A stretch of 56,668 bases of DNA, from NCBI GenBank assembly GCA_030141605.1, contig JAQGDQ010001058.1, forward strand, positions 10,001 through 66,668, read 5' to 3'. Made by a program: the position numbers and the translations under genes. The notes under the pieces were generated by a model that was given only the letters and a program-made list of their open reading frames with translations, made no database searches and was not told where the DNA came from. Of this stretch, positions 26,001 to 35,600 are shown piece by piece. Source of the DNA: Tubiluchus corallicola. Taxonomy: Eukaryota; Priapulida; Priapulimorpha; Priapulimorphida; Tubiluchidae. The stretch's first letter is position 1. Every line of letters begins with the position of its first letter.

Positions 26001-26336
26001 ATGCTCTACAGCCGCACCTTCAATTACCTCAAATCGTTTTTATAAACACACGGTCACGCTAATTTACTAAATATCACTGATTCAGGTTATCACGATACAC
26101 GTGCAGTTTGGCGACACGCATATCGCTACAAAAGACATCACGATGCATCAATACATCAATGTAAGGTTACGCGCCTAATCTACAGGCACACTTACTCACA
26201 CAGATGTTAAAACTTACATGCCTACTCACAAACCCACCTTTCTTAAATTACTGATGTTCTCATACGAAATGTTGGATAGGATTTTTTCCAAGATTTCCGG
26301 CGGTAGTTGCAGTAAAACAACTGGTTCTGCTGCCAT
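14023..26336 (-). CDS. FBXO28: F-box only protein 28 (SCF ubiquitin-ligase substrate adaptor)
   Basis: Six exons on the minus strand: 26336-26238, 21958-21710, 19835-19710, 18052-17947, 17125-16935 and 14511-14023. Splice sites are GT/AG and phases agree, giving about 419 aa (human about 368). The F-box starts at about residue 11 (LPPEILEKILSNIS) and runs into VCKSLDIVCQRVLNQG. The highly conserved core follows, with KAQLPRRESERRNH, ETRLSLLNMTFMKYVD, NLCCFIPGK and ELRDISSMAMEYFDE. Exons 5-6 encode a coiled coil of about 80 residues, then a Ser/Thr-rich tail ending in a basic stretch (RRNMSICRKRLRSL) like the basic human C-terminus. F-box proteins bind SKP1 in SCF E3 ligases. FBXO28 is nuclear in mammals. 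The N-terminus lacks the long low-complexity leader of the human protein. Exon 4 has two in-phase donors, 17947 or 17956, differing by three residues. Intron 1 holds the 69-bp array and intron 5 a 71-bp array. Confidence 0.95.
14608..15440. mobile_element. Composite: piggyBac-like MITE pieces around a second MITE
   Basis: 14608-14698 matches the left part of the piggyBac-like family (GAAGTACAGTAAAAAGCATAC). 15315-15440 matches the next part (GTAAAAAGTTAATTAACAGC...GAGAGCCCAAC). Between them, 14699-15314 is an element with inverted ends GACTCCATGGGCATGTAATG and CATTACATACACATGGAGTC. The segment around CCTACC...AACAACGCCTA is present on both sides, so the insertion also duplicated about 55 bp or two copies recombined. 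It lies in intron 5 of FBXO28. Confidence 0.65.
15811..16520. repeat. Minisatellite, about 71-bp unit, about 10 copies
   Basis: Each unit contains GAGATTCCACTGTTTTTAGC, CTCTTAATGTTTCAAT and GCATGCAAGAT(G/A)(T/C)ATTAG. Start-to-start spacing is 70-71 bp. It lies in intron 5 of FBXO28, about 415 bp from exon 5. Units differ at a few positions only. Confidence 0.93.
16656..16766. mobile_element. Foldback element / long inverted repeat
   Basis: Arms of about 46 bp run from CTCTCGGACCTCATCAGC to GTCCGAGAG, including GCTGCACAGAAAGATA and its complement. The loop is about 20 bp of AT-rich DNA with ATAATAATAA on both arms. Arm identity is near perfect, so it is young or maintained. It lies in intron 5 of FBXO28, about 170 bp past the exon 5 donor. 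Confidence 0.85.
17204..17607. mobile_element. TA-flanked MITE (CACTCATATCTCGGTTTGCC ends), copy 2
   Basis: The left end CACTCATATCTCGGTTTGCC and right end GGCCAAACCGAGATATGAGTG form the inverted termini. The right border has TA; the left is mutated to TC. It is 404 bp and related throughout to 12988-13424. It lies in intron 4 of FBXO28, about 80 bp before exon 5. Confidence 0.85.
17624..17810. mobile_element. Short MITE with AGTCAGTCCTCGTTATAATG ends
   Basis: The left end AGTCAGTCCTCGTTATAATG and right end GGTATAAAGAGGTTTGATTG are imperfect inverted repeats. TA sits at the outer border (17811-17812 on the right). It is 187 bp and lies immediately next to the previous MITE in intron 4 of FBXO28. 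Confidence 0.65.
18234..18515. mobile_element. MITE with AATAAGCCTTTTCA inverted ends, copy 1
   Basis: The left end is AATAAGCCTTTTCACAGTT and the right end AACTATGAAAAGGCTTATTA. The interior has GGTCAATGGTTAAGTGTGCC and GTAAAGCAAAGCCGTCTGC. Related copies are at 20059-20445 and 31381-31786, with parts at 48020-48180 and 49013-49172. It lies in intron 3 of FBXO28, about 180 bp before exon 4. Confidence 0.78.
18520..19700. other. Intron 3 of FBXO28, no recognised feature
   Basis: Plain AT-rich intronic DNA. I see no coding exon, RNA gene or clear element termini. Confidence 0.5.
20059..20445. mobile_element. MITE with AATAAGCCTTTTCA ends, copy 2
   Basis: It starts AATAAGCCTTTTCATAGTT and ends GAAATTGTGAAAAGGCTTATT. 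The interior carries GCAAGATCCTGCTAGTAAAT and GACTAATGCATAATTAAGTA, both shared (reverse-complemented in one case) with 31381-31786 and 48020-48180. It lies in intron 2 of FBXO28. Confidence 0.78.
20851..21418. mobile_element. Diverged TA-flanked MITE (CAATAAACCATG / TAGTTTACTG ends)
   Basis: TA borders both ends (20849-20850 and 21419-21420). The termini CAATAAACCATGTATAACTC and CCATACGTAGTTTACTG are related to the 6227-6827 family, and the interior is likewise rich in GAGTTA and CGAGTTA motifs. It lies in intron 2 of FBXO28. Confidence 0.65.
22139..22283 (+). mobile_element. Truncated copy of the 5342-5979 MITE
   Basis: It shares GAATATAAA...GCATTTGTTTTTATAAAAAC, AATTGACATTTGA and CATTCTACTTTGAAGCATCATA with that family. 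Only the right-hand part is present. It lies in intron 1 of FBXO28. Confidence 0.75.
22290..22520. mobile_element. Left part of a hAT-like MITE (CACGATAC family)
   Basis: It shares ATCACGATAC, AACTAGATAAAGCTGTT and downstream AT-rich landmarks with 32731-33290. The 69-bp minisatellite follows. A sequence resembling the other end (ATCACGATGCATCAATACATC) appears beyond the array near 26132, so the array may be nested in this element. Confidence 0.5.
22540..25915. repeat. Minisatellite, 69-bp unit, about 49 copies, with higher-order structure
   Basis: The unit is exactly 69 bp and contains CACCTTGCTCACTTTTGCC, ATTTCACAA and the perfect 14-bp palindrome GTTTACATGTAAAC. Because 69 is a multiple of three, one frame stays open for 484 codons (22519-23973), which is an artefact. 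Rare unit variants recur exactly 1449 bp (21 units) apart, for example CACTAGTTTAC at 23657 and 25106, TACATATTAAATA at 23831 and 25280, and AATGTAATT at 22849 and 24298. Some also recur 414 bp (6 units) apart. It lies in intron 1 of FBXO28. Confidence 0.97.
25920..26165. mobile_element. Possible right part of the MITE bracketing the 69-bp array
   Basis: It contains GGTTATCACGATACACGTG and ATCACGATGCATCAATACAT, which read inverted resemble the CACGATAC-type termini at 22300 and 32740. It lies about 75 bp downstream (minus sense) of the exon 1 donor of FBXO28. Confidence 0.4.
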
Positions 26337-26504
26337 TCTTGATTCACTGTTGCACTGAAAAAATTGCTAGAGCTCAACAAAAATTATTTTAAAACATAAC
26401 GCTAACAGCTGACTGCAGGCTAATCTGAGTTTTCTTAAATACACAAATTTCAAGTGCAAATAAGTAGTGTTTCCATCGGGTACCCGGTAACCTAAGTAAT
26501 TATG

Positions 26505-26865
26505 GCTCCTACTTACATATCAGACCTTCTTAAATTATATGTCCCTCGCAAAGCATTAAGATTTAGCTTAAACAGAAATAATCTTGAAGTTCCACATACC
26601 AGGCTTGTCACATGCAGTGATAAATCATTCAGTTCTGCTGCCTCAAATTGTGGAATTCTTTGCCCTTGCAATTATGCCTGATCAAGTCTCTTGATAATTT
26701 TAAAAAATTCTGAAAACTTACTATTTTAATGAAGCCTTCTGTGGTTGAACTCGTTTTGCATTTTTTGATTGTGGATGTATTATGGCATTGTTTTTATTAT
26801 TTTACTAAATTTTCCATGTTTTAATGTTTTTTTGTCACATTCAATGTACTTTTAATCAATCAATG
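26505..26865 (+). pseudogene. LINE reverse-transcriptase C-terminal remnant plus 3' UTR
   Basis: Starting at 26505 the frame reads APTYISDLLKLYVPRKALR..., then VPHTRLVTCSDKSFSSAAS, a recognisable form of the C-terminal motif of non-LTR retrotransposon polymerases (typically P-Y-L-x-D-L, then A-P-x-L-W-N-x-L-P). A stop occurs at about 26681. In another frame KSLDNFKKF continues the family's end, with a further stop and then an AT-rich 3' tail. It is broken by stops and at least one frameshift. It lies about 170 bp upstream of the FBXO28 start codon, in opposite orientation. Confidence 0.75.
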
Positions 26866-28045
26866 TGCCATGGTCTCAAATATCTTACGAAATAATTTTT
26901 TAGTAATTTTGACGATCTTTTATTTGTAAGATTCATTTCATCATCATGTAGAATGCATTAAAAATATTAAATAAATTATTAATTACGCTCATTGTTTATT
27001 ACAGAGCCTAATACTTCTACCCCATTCCGATAATGAAAATAGCAAACTATTAACTGTTGTGTTGGCAGCGTGCCAGGATAGCAGCCAGCAGGGAGATGGC
27101 ACACCAAAAAATTTTTGCAGAAGAGGCGACTTACGAAAAACAAATTATAATTTCTTTAGCAAGGCGGTTAATTATTCAAATGAAATTGTTTATTAACCTT
27201 TAAAATCATATTTCAGGCCACTCAAAGATTATTTTTTTCTCCTGATGTCTAAGCTGTACTAACAGTGTTCAGTGTGGCACTACCTGTGGTATTACCTGAC
27301 GTAGTTGACTCATTGATGAAGCATGCAATTAAGCAATTAAGTAGTCTGGCAGATAAAAACTCATTCAAATGTGTGGGGAAAACAACTTTCACGACTCACA
27401 GCTCGAGTGTTCAGGCTTTCAGGGTGTAATAAATGAATGGTTGCTGTTAACATAACAGTGCAGTTCGTTAAAATGTGCCAGTGGTTGTTTTTATTTGTGA
27501 ATATAAATGATTACAGTTTTTTCACTGCCGCTGAATCTCAACGGATACGTGACAGGTATAAGGAAAAAGGTGCTCGAGTCTGATTTTTGCTACCCGTGTA
27601 AACCCTAGAAATAAGCAAGTGAACTTTTATCTTTCGTAAATTCGTTGTGTTAACTGACATTCATTTTCTCATTATGAAACCTTCTTGCATAACTTGCAAC
27701 TAAGTCAAATGTTTGTCCATAAAATAGTTAGAAACAAACTTAGCAATCACCTTATGGGCACGGTACTGTCTGTCTGAATTCGTACTAAGTCCTTCTAACA
27801 TTTTTGGGAATATTGAAAGAACCCTAACTGCCCAGAAGACTTGGCATTTCCTTTAAGAAAAGGCTTGTTAGGGTACATGGATAAACTTTCTTAATCTTTA
27901 ATACGTCCCAGTTATTTGGTCATAATGCTGAAATTATTAAAATCCCTGTATAAGAATGGTGGGGGGGTATTTTGTCTTTAAGTGGAAGGAAAGAGCCTAA
28001 ACTATTGCGGGATTTCAACAATGCATAACTGAATGAGGATAGAGT
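26866..28045. other. Intergenic DNA between FBXO28 and FCF1, no gene seen
   Basis: No coding homology was found. A TTTCCTTTAA-like end near 27850 and the nearby AGAAGACTTGGC resemble segments at 4215-4245 and 39540-39565, suggesting another dispersed repeat that I cannot delimit. Confidence 0.4.
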
Positions 28046-28048
28046 TGC

Positions 28049-28586
28049 TTAAAGGAAGACAGGATGATTTTTCATATACACCCCATTTTCAAGTCCGATA
28101 AAAAGTATACATTTTAACACAATTAATATGGCAAAAGCTCTTTTCTAGATTAAAAACTTAATTAATGGTGGGCGAGACCAATTAGTGACGACATCAGAAA
28201 CTAACCTAATTTTCAACATCAAAAATATTTCACGAGCGTGTTGCACATGTTTGCAAAAGCAAAAATGACAGTACAGTGCTACTGTAGGATATTCAGTGTG
28301 TTATATTAAAATTATGCAAGTCTTAAGATAAAAATTCAAATTTACCACTGTGCTCAGGCATGAGCTGTCGAATGTGTGCAGTTTGTCACAACTAACACTT
28401 CTGAACTGAGAGGTACAGCACAGCGAATGTAGGCGCTAGTGACCGTCTAACTACTGAATGGCAAAATGCATATAATTCTTTCACACAAGTCATTTTGAAA
28501 AAATTGTGCTTCTTTTTAATATTTTAATATTTAAGAGTAGATTGTTTTGACTTACAGATTCAATATTGGGTCCTGTTTTGCTTTAA
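28049..28586 (+). mobile_element. piggyBac-like MITE, copy B
   Basis: It begins TTAAAGGAAGACAGGATGAT and ends GGGTCCTGTTTTGCTTTAA, with TTAA at both borders. Terminal inverted repeats are imperfect (AAAGGAAGACAGGA against AAAGCAAAACAGGA). The interior has CCCCATTTTCAAGTCCGATA and TGAGCTGTCGAATGTGTGC. It is 538 bp with no transposase. Confidence 0.88.
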
Positions 28587-28859
28587 CCGTATATTCAGGA
28601 CTGATTTTTTTTTCTTCACTTGCAAAGATTGAGGACAAGTGAACAGTATAGGTAGATACATCATTTTTTTGGAAACAGACTGTGTGGGAGTTTTTTGTTT
28701 CGAAAAATTTTAACAAGATATTTTTTGAGAGTGCAGTCAATTACTCACATTGGAAATCTGTAGAAATTAGAAAACTTTTTATATGTTAATTTCTTCATGA
28801 AATTTCTGACATGTTGATGAAAGACAAAAAGCTCTATGCACTAAAGTTTGAATCAGATT

Positions 28860-29052
28860 ACCTTTGAACTATTTGCAAGTGAAAGATTCAAAGTCAGCAT
28901 GCAGACCAATAAATGTATTTTTCAAAAGACCTGTAGATGTCCGTTTCTCTCCATTTAAAGATAAAATACCCACATTCTTACAGTCAGATGTTGTTTATAG
29001 ATTTCAGTATAGCAAATGTTATGTGCCCTGCAACGACACAACAACAGCATGA
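28860..29052 (+). pseudogene. Penelope-like / LINE polymerase remnant
   Basis: A short frame reads VFFKRPVDVRFSPFKDKIP followed by TFLQSDVVYRFQYSKC. This resembles the linker of Penelope-like and related retroelement proteins ahead of the GIY-YIG domain (pattern F-K-D-x-x-P...L-x-S-x-V-V-Y-x-F-x-C). No intact GIY-YIG follows and the frame stops at 29050-29052. Confidence 0.55.
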
Positions 29053-29059
29053 TGCTTAT

Positions 29060-31200
29060 TCCGAATAAAGTAAGAATATGTAAATATCTGCGTATTTCGT
29101 CCAGAACTGGCAAATACTCCCAAAGCTACAAATACTGGGACAATTAATAATTTTTTTAAAGTTCATCATGTGCCCCAACAAGCCTTCTCTTAAAGTTTAA
29201 AGTAGTCCTACTGCCTTAACTTTCTTTTCAAACACCAAGCAAGTTTTACTATAGAGGTATGTTTTTACTTTTTACTGCATATTCGGCTTCGATGTAAATA
29301 CATATTCATTACTATTATTAGTGATTTTGACGGTACAGTAGATTTTGCCTATAAAATTGGTTGCTGTTTGTGTACTCTTTTACAATGAAGACGACTGTTA
29401 GCCTCGGCAGTCAAAACACTTGACGTTTTTAATACTATATATTTTAAAGTTTTTTTTATAACACTACGAGTGAATGTATAAATTGACTTAGACTGACGCT
29501 TGTTACTTCACTAAACACATAATGTATTGATGAATGTTACAGGATAATTACAGTTTGTAAGGCTAACACTGTAAATAATTCCTGCAAAACTGTTGCAAAA
29601 CATAATACAAGTGTTCTTTTTGCACTAAAATCTGTGAAAAACTGCAAAACATCTCCGTAGTAAAATTCTAGCAATGAATGCATTGAATGTCGGCGCACCG
29701 AATTTTAAATTAAGAAGTTCGTTTTAGTTGTTTTTTCACGTGTTAACCAGGTTCTAGATACAAAATAGTTTCAATTAAATGGGAAAATGGTGTTTTTTCA
29801 TCCATTCGGAATTTCAGCAAAGTAGTAAACAACATCGAACCGTAAGTCACACTGGCATTTTAAAGTTTAAATAGAAAGCCATGAAATTCTAGCCAATTGT
29901 CAGTGTTTTGTGTCATGCGATTGTTTGTTCTCTGCTGTTATGATAATTAAATCTGGATCATAAATTTGCTATTTTTCAATTTCAAAAATTCTTGATTAAT
30001 GTATTGCAATTGTCAGGACAATTTACCTTGCCTTTTTTCTTTCTTCTTGCTATTCATATGCATTTCCATAGTCTCTTTAAGTCTTTATAGATATATGTTA
30101 TAACTTCCATAGAACAAAGAGTTGATAACTATTACTTCTCTTAAAGTTACTGATTTAAATTTCGTCTCACAGTGTTTTCGCCATGCATATCTGATAACCA
30201 TGATTAAATTTTTTTCTTGCAAATGTTTTTCTGAACATTAAAATATTCTCTTTGATATGATTTTGTTTTGGACCACGTTTAATTATGTTTAATGTTTGAC
30301 TATATTTAGGACTGGTTTTTGATTTTTGGTTTTTGCTGTTGTTGTACTTTGTTTTTTGTATTTATGGACGTTCGTGTATTTTTTAATTGTTGTGTTCTGC
30401 TGTCATTAGTGTCTTTTTGTTTACTTGTCAAGTTGTCATTGGTGGTTGACTCGCTAAGCTTTGGTTTTTCGCTACCCTTTCTCCCATGTTCATTTGTATT
30501 TTTGCATATTTTGTTGTTAAATTAATGTAAATTTATGGATAAAAATAAAAAATTACTTACTTGCTTACTTGAGACTCACTTCTCTTGATTTTCACTGTGG
30601 TTTGCCTCTCAGTTTCGAACATTTGAAGGTTTCTGCTTTTGTGCTCTTTAATTGAGATTTGTCTTGGTCAATTTACTTAGCTCTAAAACGTGTTCGTGTG
30701 ATTAGTATTATGCCTAAACTGTCTAGGCATAACTACGCCGTCTATGCTTAGCATGGTACAGTAAAGTGTAGTTAGTGTTTTTACTGCTAGTCCTGTTGGA
30801 GCTATGATCACTGTTTTAAGTTTAGTTTCTCTTATCAATATCACTTTCTCATTCAAAAATTTCTAAAGTTTAGTATTTCTGCCAGCACACGCACAATCTG
30901 ACCGCGAATCCGCAATGTGTTTGCCATATTTCAACCTGTGATTTGCAGTGTGATGTGATTATCGCAAGAGCAATAATCTTCAAAGCCGGCTAAAATGTCG
31001 GCTAACTCACCTCCCATCACTGAGCGGCTGGTGTGACTAAAGATGGGTTTTTATATCTGCTAGTTCGATATGGAGCTCAGCTGAAATGGCGCGGCTCTTG
31101 GGCTGTATTTATTTTGTTCTGTCTTCATACAGGGTGAACTGTGATTCTCCATTGATAGACCACTAGTAGCTTATAGAGTAAATTTCTGAGTCTCAAAAGC
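29060..31200. other. Long intergenic stretch, probably retroelement 3' debris
   Basis: No gene recognised. The T-rich, low-complexity 30240-30570 ends in ATAAAAATAAAAAATTACTT and a short (TTAC/TTGC) run, which looks like the tail of a retrotransposed copy. The remaining sequence is AT-rich and unique to my eye. Confidence 0.4.
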
Positions 31201-31206
31201 CAGAGT

Positions 31207-31285
31207 ACCTGTGTGGTATAATGGCTAGCACAGTTGCTCGGAAAGCCAAAGGTCTTGGGTTTGAATTCAATGGAGGTGCAATCTT
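31207..31285 (+). repeat. tRNA-derived SINE head or tRNA pseudogene
   Basis: GTGTGGTATAATGGCTAGCA reads as a D-arm with box A, and GGTCTTGGGTTTGAATTC as a T-arm with box B, correctly spaced for a tRNA. The acceptor stem does not pair well and the anticodon arm (TTGCTCGGAAAGCCAA) is imperfect, so a functional tRNA is unlikely. Confidence 0.6.
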
Positions 31286-31380
31286 TTTTCATGCTTTCTA
31301 ATTTAGTATCACTTTTGTGCATTTATATGATTGTGTTCTTAGCTTGTAGCTGCAGGGTAGCCATACCTAAGATTACAGAA

Positions 31381-31786
31381 AATAAGCGTTTTCACAATTT
31401 CGTTGTGCATACGTGCACTTGCTGTAGGTCAAAGGTTAAGTGTGCCATAGACAGCGTGTCTTAGCTGCAACCGTCTTGTGACATGTGTGTAAAGCAAAGC
31501 TGTCTGCCTCACTTGTACTGTAATGCTGGATGTTTTTTACATAGACTTTTACTTAATTGTGCATTAATCTGTGTGTAGAGTGATAGTGATTTACTAGCAG
31601 GATCTTGCTTGGGAACAATTTAAAAATGAACGTGGTAAGGTTCTAGCTAGTTGTTAACACTGTTACTATTACAATAACATGGGTTGATGGGCTGCTGAGC
31701 ATTGTTAAGTGTGTTGTCTGGTACACTTGACTTTTCACCTTTTCTTGATCATCATCAGTCGCTGGAACTGTAAAATGGCTTAGTAA
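31381..31786. mobile_element. MITE with AATAAGCCTTTTCA ends, copy 3
   Basis: It starts AATAAGCGTTTTCACAATTT and ends GAACTGTAAAATGGCTTAGT. It shares AGGTCAAAGGTTAAGTGTGCC-type and AGCAGGATCTTGCTTGGGAA sequences with copies 1 and 2. It lies upstream of FCF1. Confidence 0.75.
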
Positions 31787-31866
31787 ATGCAAACCCAGTA
31801 CAGTGTAAAGCAAATGAAAACCTACATACCTATATCTATACTCACTGTGGCTTACCTTGTAAAAAT

Positions 31867-32487
31867 TTAAAGGAAGATAGGATGATTTTTCATATACTAC
31901 CCCACTTTCAAGTACGGTAAAAAGTATATATTTTGACCCAATTAAAACTGTAAAAGCGTCACTGATAATTAAAAACTTTATTAACGGCGGGCAAGCCCCA
32001 CTAGTGATGACATCACAAACTAACATAATTTTCAACAGCAAAAATACTCCTTGAGTTTGCTTGTTGCACATGTTTCCGAAAGCGAAAATTGAAGTACAGT
32101 ACTACTGTGAGATATTCAGTGAGTTGTACTAAAACACGGCAAGTTTTAAGATAAAAATTCTAATTTCAAATTTATGGTTGTGCTCGTGCATGAGCTATCG
32201 ACCGTGTGTAGTTCGTCACAAGCTAACGCATCTGAACTGAGAGGTACAGCGCCTGCTTTTTGTACAATGCGTTCCAAAGTGTAGGCGTTAGTGCCTATCT
32301 AACTAGCGAATGGCAATACGCATGTAACAGCGAAGAACTAGTGGCACGAACGCACAAGTGTTTGTGTAGCAATAATTCTTTCACGCAAGTCATTTCTGAA
32401 AAAAAATGTATGTTTCCTTTCAATGTTTTAGAGAGTAGATTGTTTTGATCTACAATTTTGGTTTATTTGGGTCCGGTTTTGCTTTAA
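31867..32487 (+). mobile_element. piggyBac-like MITE, copy C
   Basis: TTAAAGGAAGATAGGATGAT at the left and GGGTCCGGTTTTGCTTTAA at the right, with TTAA at both ends. It is 621 bp and ends about 155 bp before the FCF1 start codon, so part of the FCF1 promoter may lie in or next to it. Confidence 0.88.
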
Positions 32488-32644
32488 TATTAATGATTGT
32501 TTTGTTCCAGGCCTGTCAACTCTCTATGCCCGTGCATCAATTAAGAAGTCTCCCTTGTTGTGCTGCAATCATAGCATATTGTCCTTCACATTTTGATAGT
32601 CAACCGGATGAAAGTTGAATAAGCGAACGTTTTAATAATTAACA

Positions 32645-35600
32645 ATGGTAAGTCTGTCTTGATGTACAAGAAAGATGTTGAATTGAAGTATCAGAAAACT
32701 GCTTCCACTTTGAATATCCTATTACTTTCTAGGGCTGTAACAATACACCTAAGTCACGATACGACAAATGTCATGATACGATACGTATCACGATACACAT
32801 TGAAGTAACGTTTGCAGGCTTTAATAAAAGAACTAGATTAAGCTGTTAATATATTATATGTATATATTAGATTTATCAAACAATTTTAAAATTGGTAAGT
32901 GGTAAAATAATTCAGCAAATTGTTTGATTTCTGTTTATACTCTTGCATTATTTGCATTGTAAGCCACCAGAAATGCAAAGCTTCAATACGAAATGTACAT
33001 GTTAGTTTTGCAAATTATAGTAAGCACCTACCTTGGCTTTCATACAAAATTTGATTGCATTGAATGTTTTAATAGTTAAAAAATATATAACTTGTACGTG
33101 TACTATCCAAAAACTATTAGTTTGTCAACCGAATTTACATAAGAAGGTATGAGATACAGTGTCAAATAATCATCTCAACTTTCCTCATTGTTATATTTTA
33201 CGAATGCAAGTTTTCTTGTTCATTAAATTACTCAGACATTTATCTCATGCGTGGTGACTACTAAAAACTTGTCGGATACGTATTTCCTATAAAACAATTA
33301 TTATTATACACTCATATCTCGGTTTGCCGGACAAAAGTGGGGAGACGATTGTTGCCAAACCGTTCACAAGTTGCAACTTTACTCTCAAAGAGAAGTTGCC
33401 AAACCGTTCGCATGTTGCAACTTTACTCTCAGAGAGAAGTTGCACAAGAAGTTGCCAAACCGTTCGCATGTTGCAACTTTACTCTCAGAGAGAAGTTGTG
33501 CAAGAAGTTGCCAAACCGTTCACATGTTGCAACTTTACTCTCAGTGAGAAGTTGCACAAGAAGTTGCCAAACCGTTCGCATGTTGCAACTTTACTCTCAG
33601 AGAGAAGTTGTGCAAGAAGTTGCCAAACCGTTCACATGTTGCAACTTTACTCTCAGTGAGAAGTTGCCAAACTGTTCACATGTTGCAACTTTACTCTCAA
33701 AGAGAAGTTGCACAAGAAGTTGCCAAACCGTTCGCATGTTGCAACTTTACTCTCAGAGAGAAGCACAAAAAGTTGCCAAACTGTTCACATGTTGCAACTT
33801 TACTCTCAGAGAGAAGCACAAAAAGTTGCCAAACTGTTCACATGTTGCAACTTTACTCTCAAAGAGAAGTTGCACAAGAAGTTGCCAAACCGTTCGCATG
33901 TTGCAACTTTACTCTCAGAGAGAAGTTGCACAAGAAGTTGCCAAACCGTTCACATGTTGCAACTTTACTCTCAAAGAGAAGTTGCACAAGAAGTTGCCAA
34001 ACCGTTCGCATGTTGCAACTTTACTCTCAGAGAGAAGTTGCACAAGAAGTTGCCAAACCGTTCACATGTTGCAACTTTACTCTCAAAGAGAAGTTGCCAA
34101 ACCGTTCGCATGTTGCAACTTTACTCTCAGAGAGAAGTTGCACAAGAAGTTGCCAAACCGTTCACATGTTGCAACTTTACTCTCAGTGAGAAGTTGCCAA
34201 ACTGTTCACATGTTGCAACTTTACTCTCAGAGAGAAGTTGCACAAGAAGTTGCCAAACCGTTCACATGTTGCAACTTTACTCTCAAAGAGAAGTTGCACA
34301 AGTTGCCAAACCGTTCACATGTTGCAACTTTACTCTCAAAGAAGAAGTTGCCAAACCGTTCACATGTTGCAACTTTACTCTCAAAGAGAAGTTGCAGAAG
34401 TTGCCAAACCGTTCGCATGTTGCAACTTTACTCTCAGAGAAGTTGCACAAGTTGCCAAACCGTTCACATGTTGCAACTTTACTCTCAAAGAAAGTTGCCA
34501 AACCGTTCGCATGTTGCAACTTTACTCTCAAAGTTGAGTTGCCAAACCGTTCACATGTTGCAACTTTACTCTCAAGAGATTGCCAAACCGTTCCATGTTG
34601 CAACTTTACTCTCAGAAGAAGTTGCCAAGAAGTTGCCAAACCGTTCACATGTTGCAACTTTACTCTCAGAAAGTTGCACAAGAAGTTGCCAAACCGTTAC
34701 ATGTTGCAACTTTACTCTCAAAGAAAGTTGCACAAGAAGTTGCCAAACCGTTCACATGTTGCAACTTTACTCTCAAAGAGAAGTTGCCAAACAAGAAGTT
34801 GCCAAACCGTTCCATGTTGCAACTTTACTCTCAAAGAGAAGTTGCCAAACCGTTCCATGTTGCAACTTTACTCTCAAAGAGAAGTTGCCAAACCGTTCCA
34901 TGTTGCAACTTTACTCTCAAAGAGAAGTTGCCAAACCGTTCACATGTTGCAACTTTACTCTCAAAGAGAAGTTGCCAAACCGTTCACATGTTGCAACTTT
35001 ACTCTCAAAGAGAAGTTGCACAAGAAGTTGCCAAACCGTTCACATGTTGCAACTTTACTCTCAAAGAGAAGTTGCCAAACCGTTCGCATGTTGCAACTTT
35101 ACTCTCAGAGAGAAGTTGCACAAGAAGTTGCCAAACCGTTCACATGTTGCAACTTTACTCTCAGTGAGAAGTTGCCAAACTGTTCACATGTTGCAACTTT
35201 ACTCTCAGAGAGAAGTTGCACAAGAAGTTGCCAAACCGTTCACATGTTGCAACTTTACTCTCAAAGAGAAGTTGCACAAGAAGTTGCCAAACCGTTCACA
35301 TGTTGCAACTTTACTCTCAAAGAGAAGTTGCCAAACCGTTCGCATGTTGCAACTTTACTCTCAAAGAGAAGTTGCCAAACCGTTCGCATGTTGCAACTTT
35401 ACTCTCAAAGAGAAGTTGCAGTTGCCAAACCGTTCACATGTTGCAACTTTACTCTCAAGAGAAGAAGAAGTTGCCAAACCGTTCACATGTTGCAACTTTA
35501 CTCTCAAAGAGAAGTTGCCAAACCGTTCACATGTTGCAACTTTACTCTCAGAGAGAAGTTGCACAAGAAGTTGCCAAACCGTTCACATGTTGCAACTTTA

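Noticed and set aside
31207-31285. Functional tRNA gene
   Set aside because: Boxes A and B are present but the acceptor stem and anticodon arm pair poorly. A SINE head or pseudogene is more likely.
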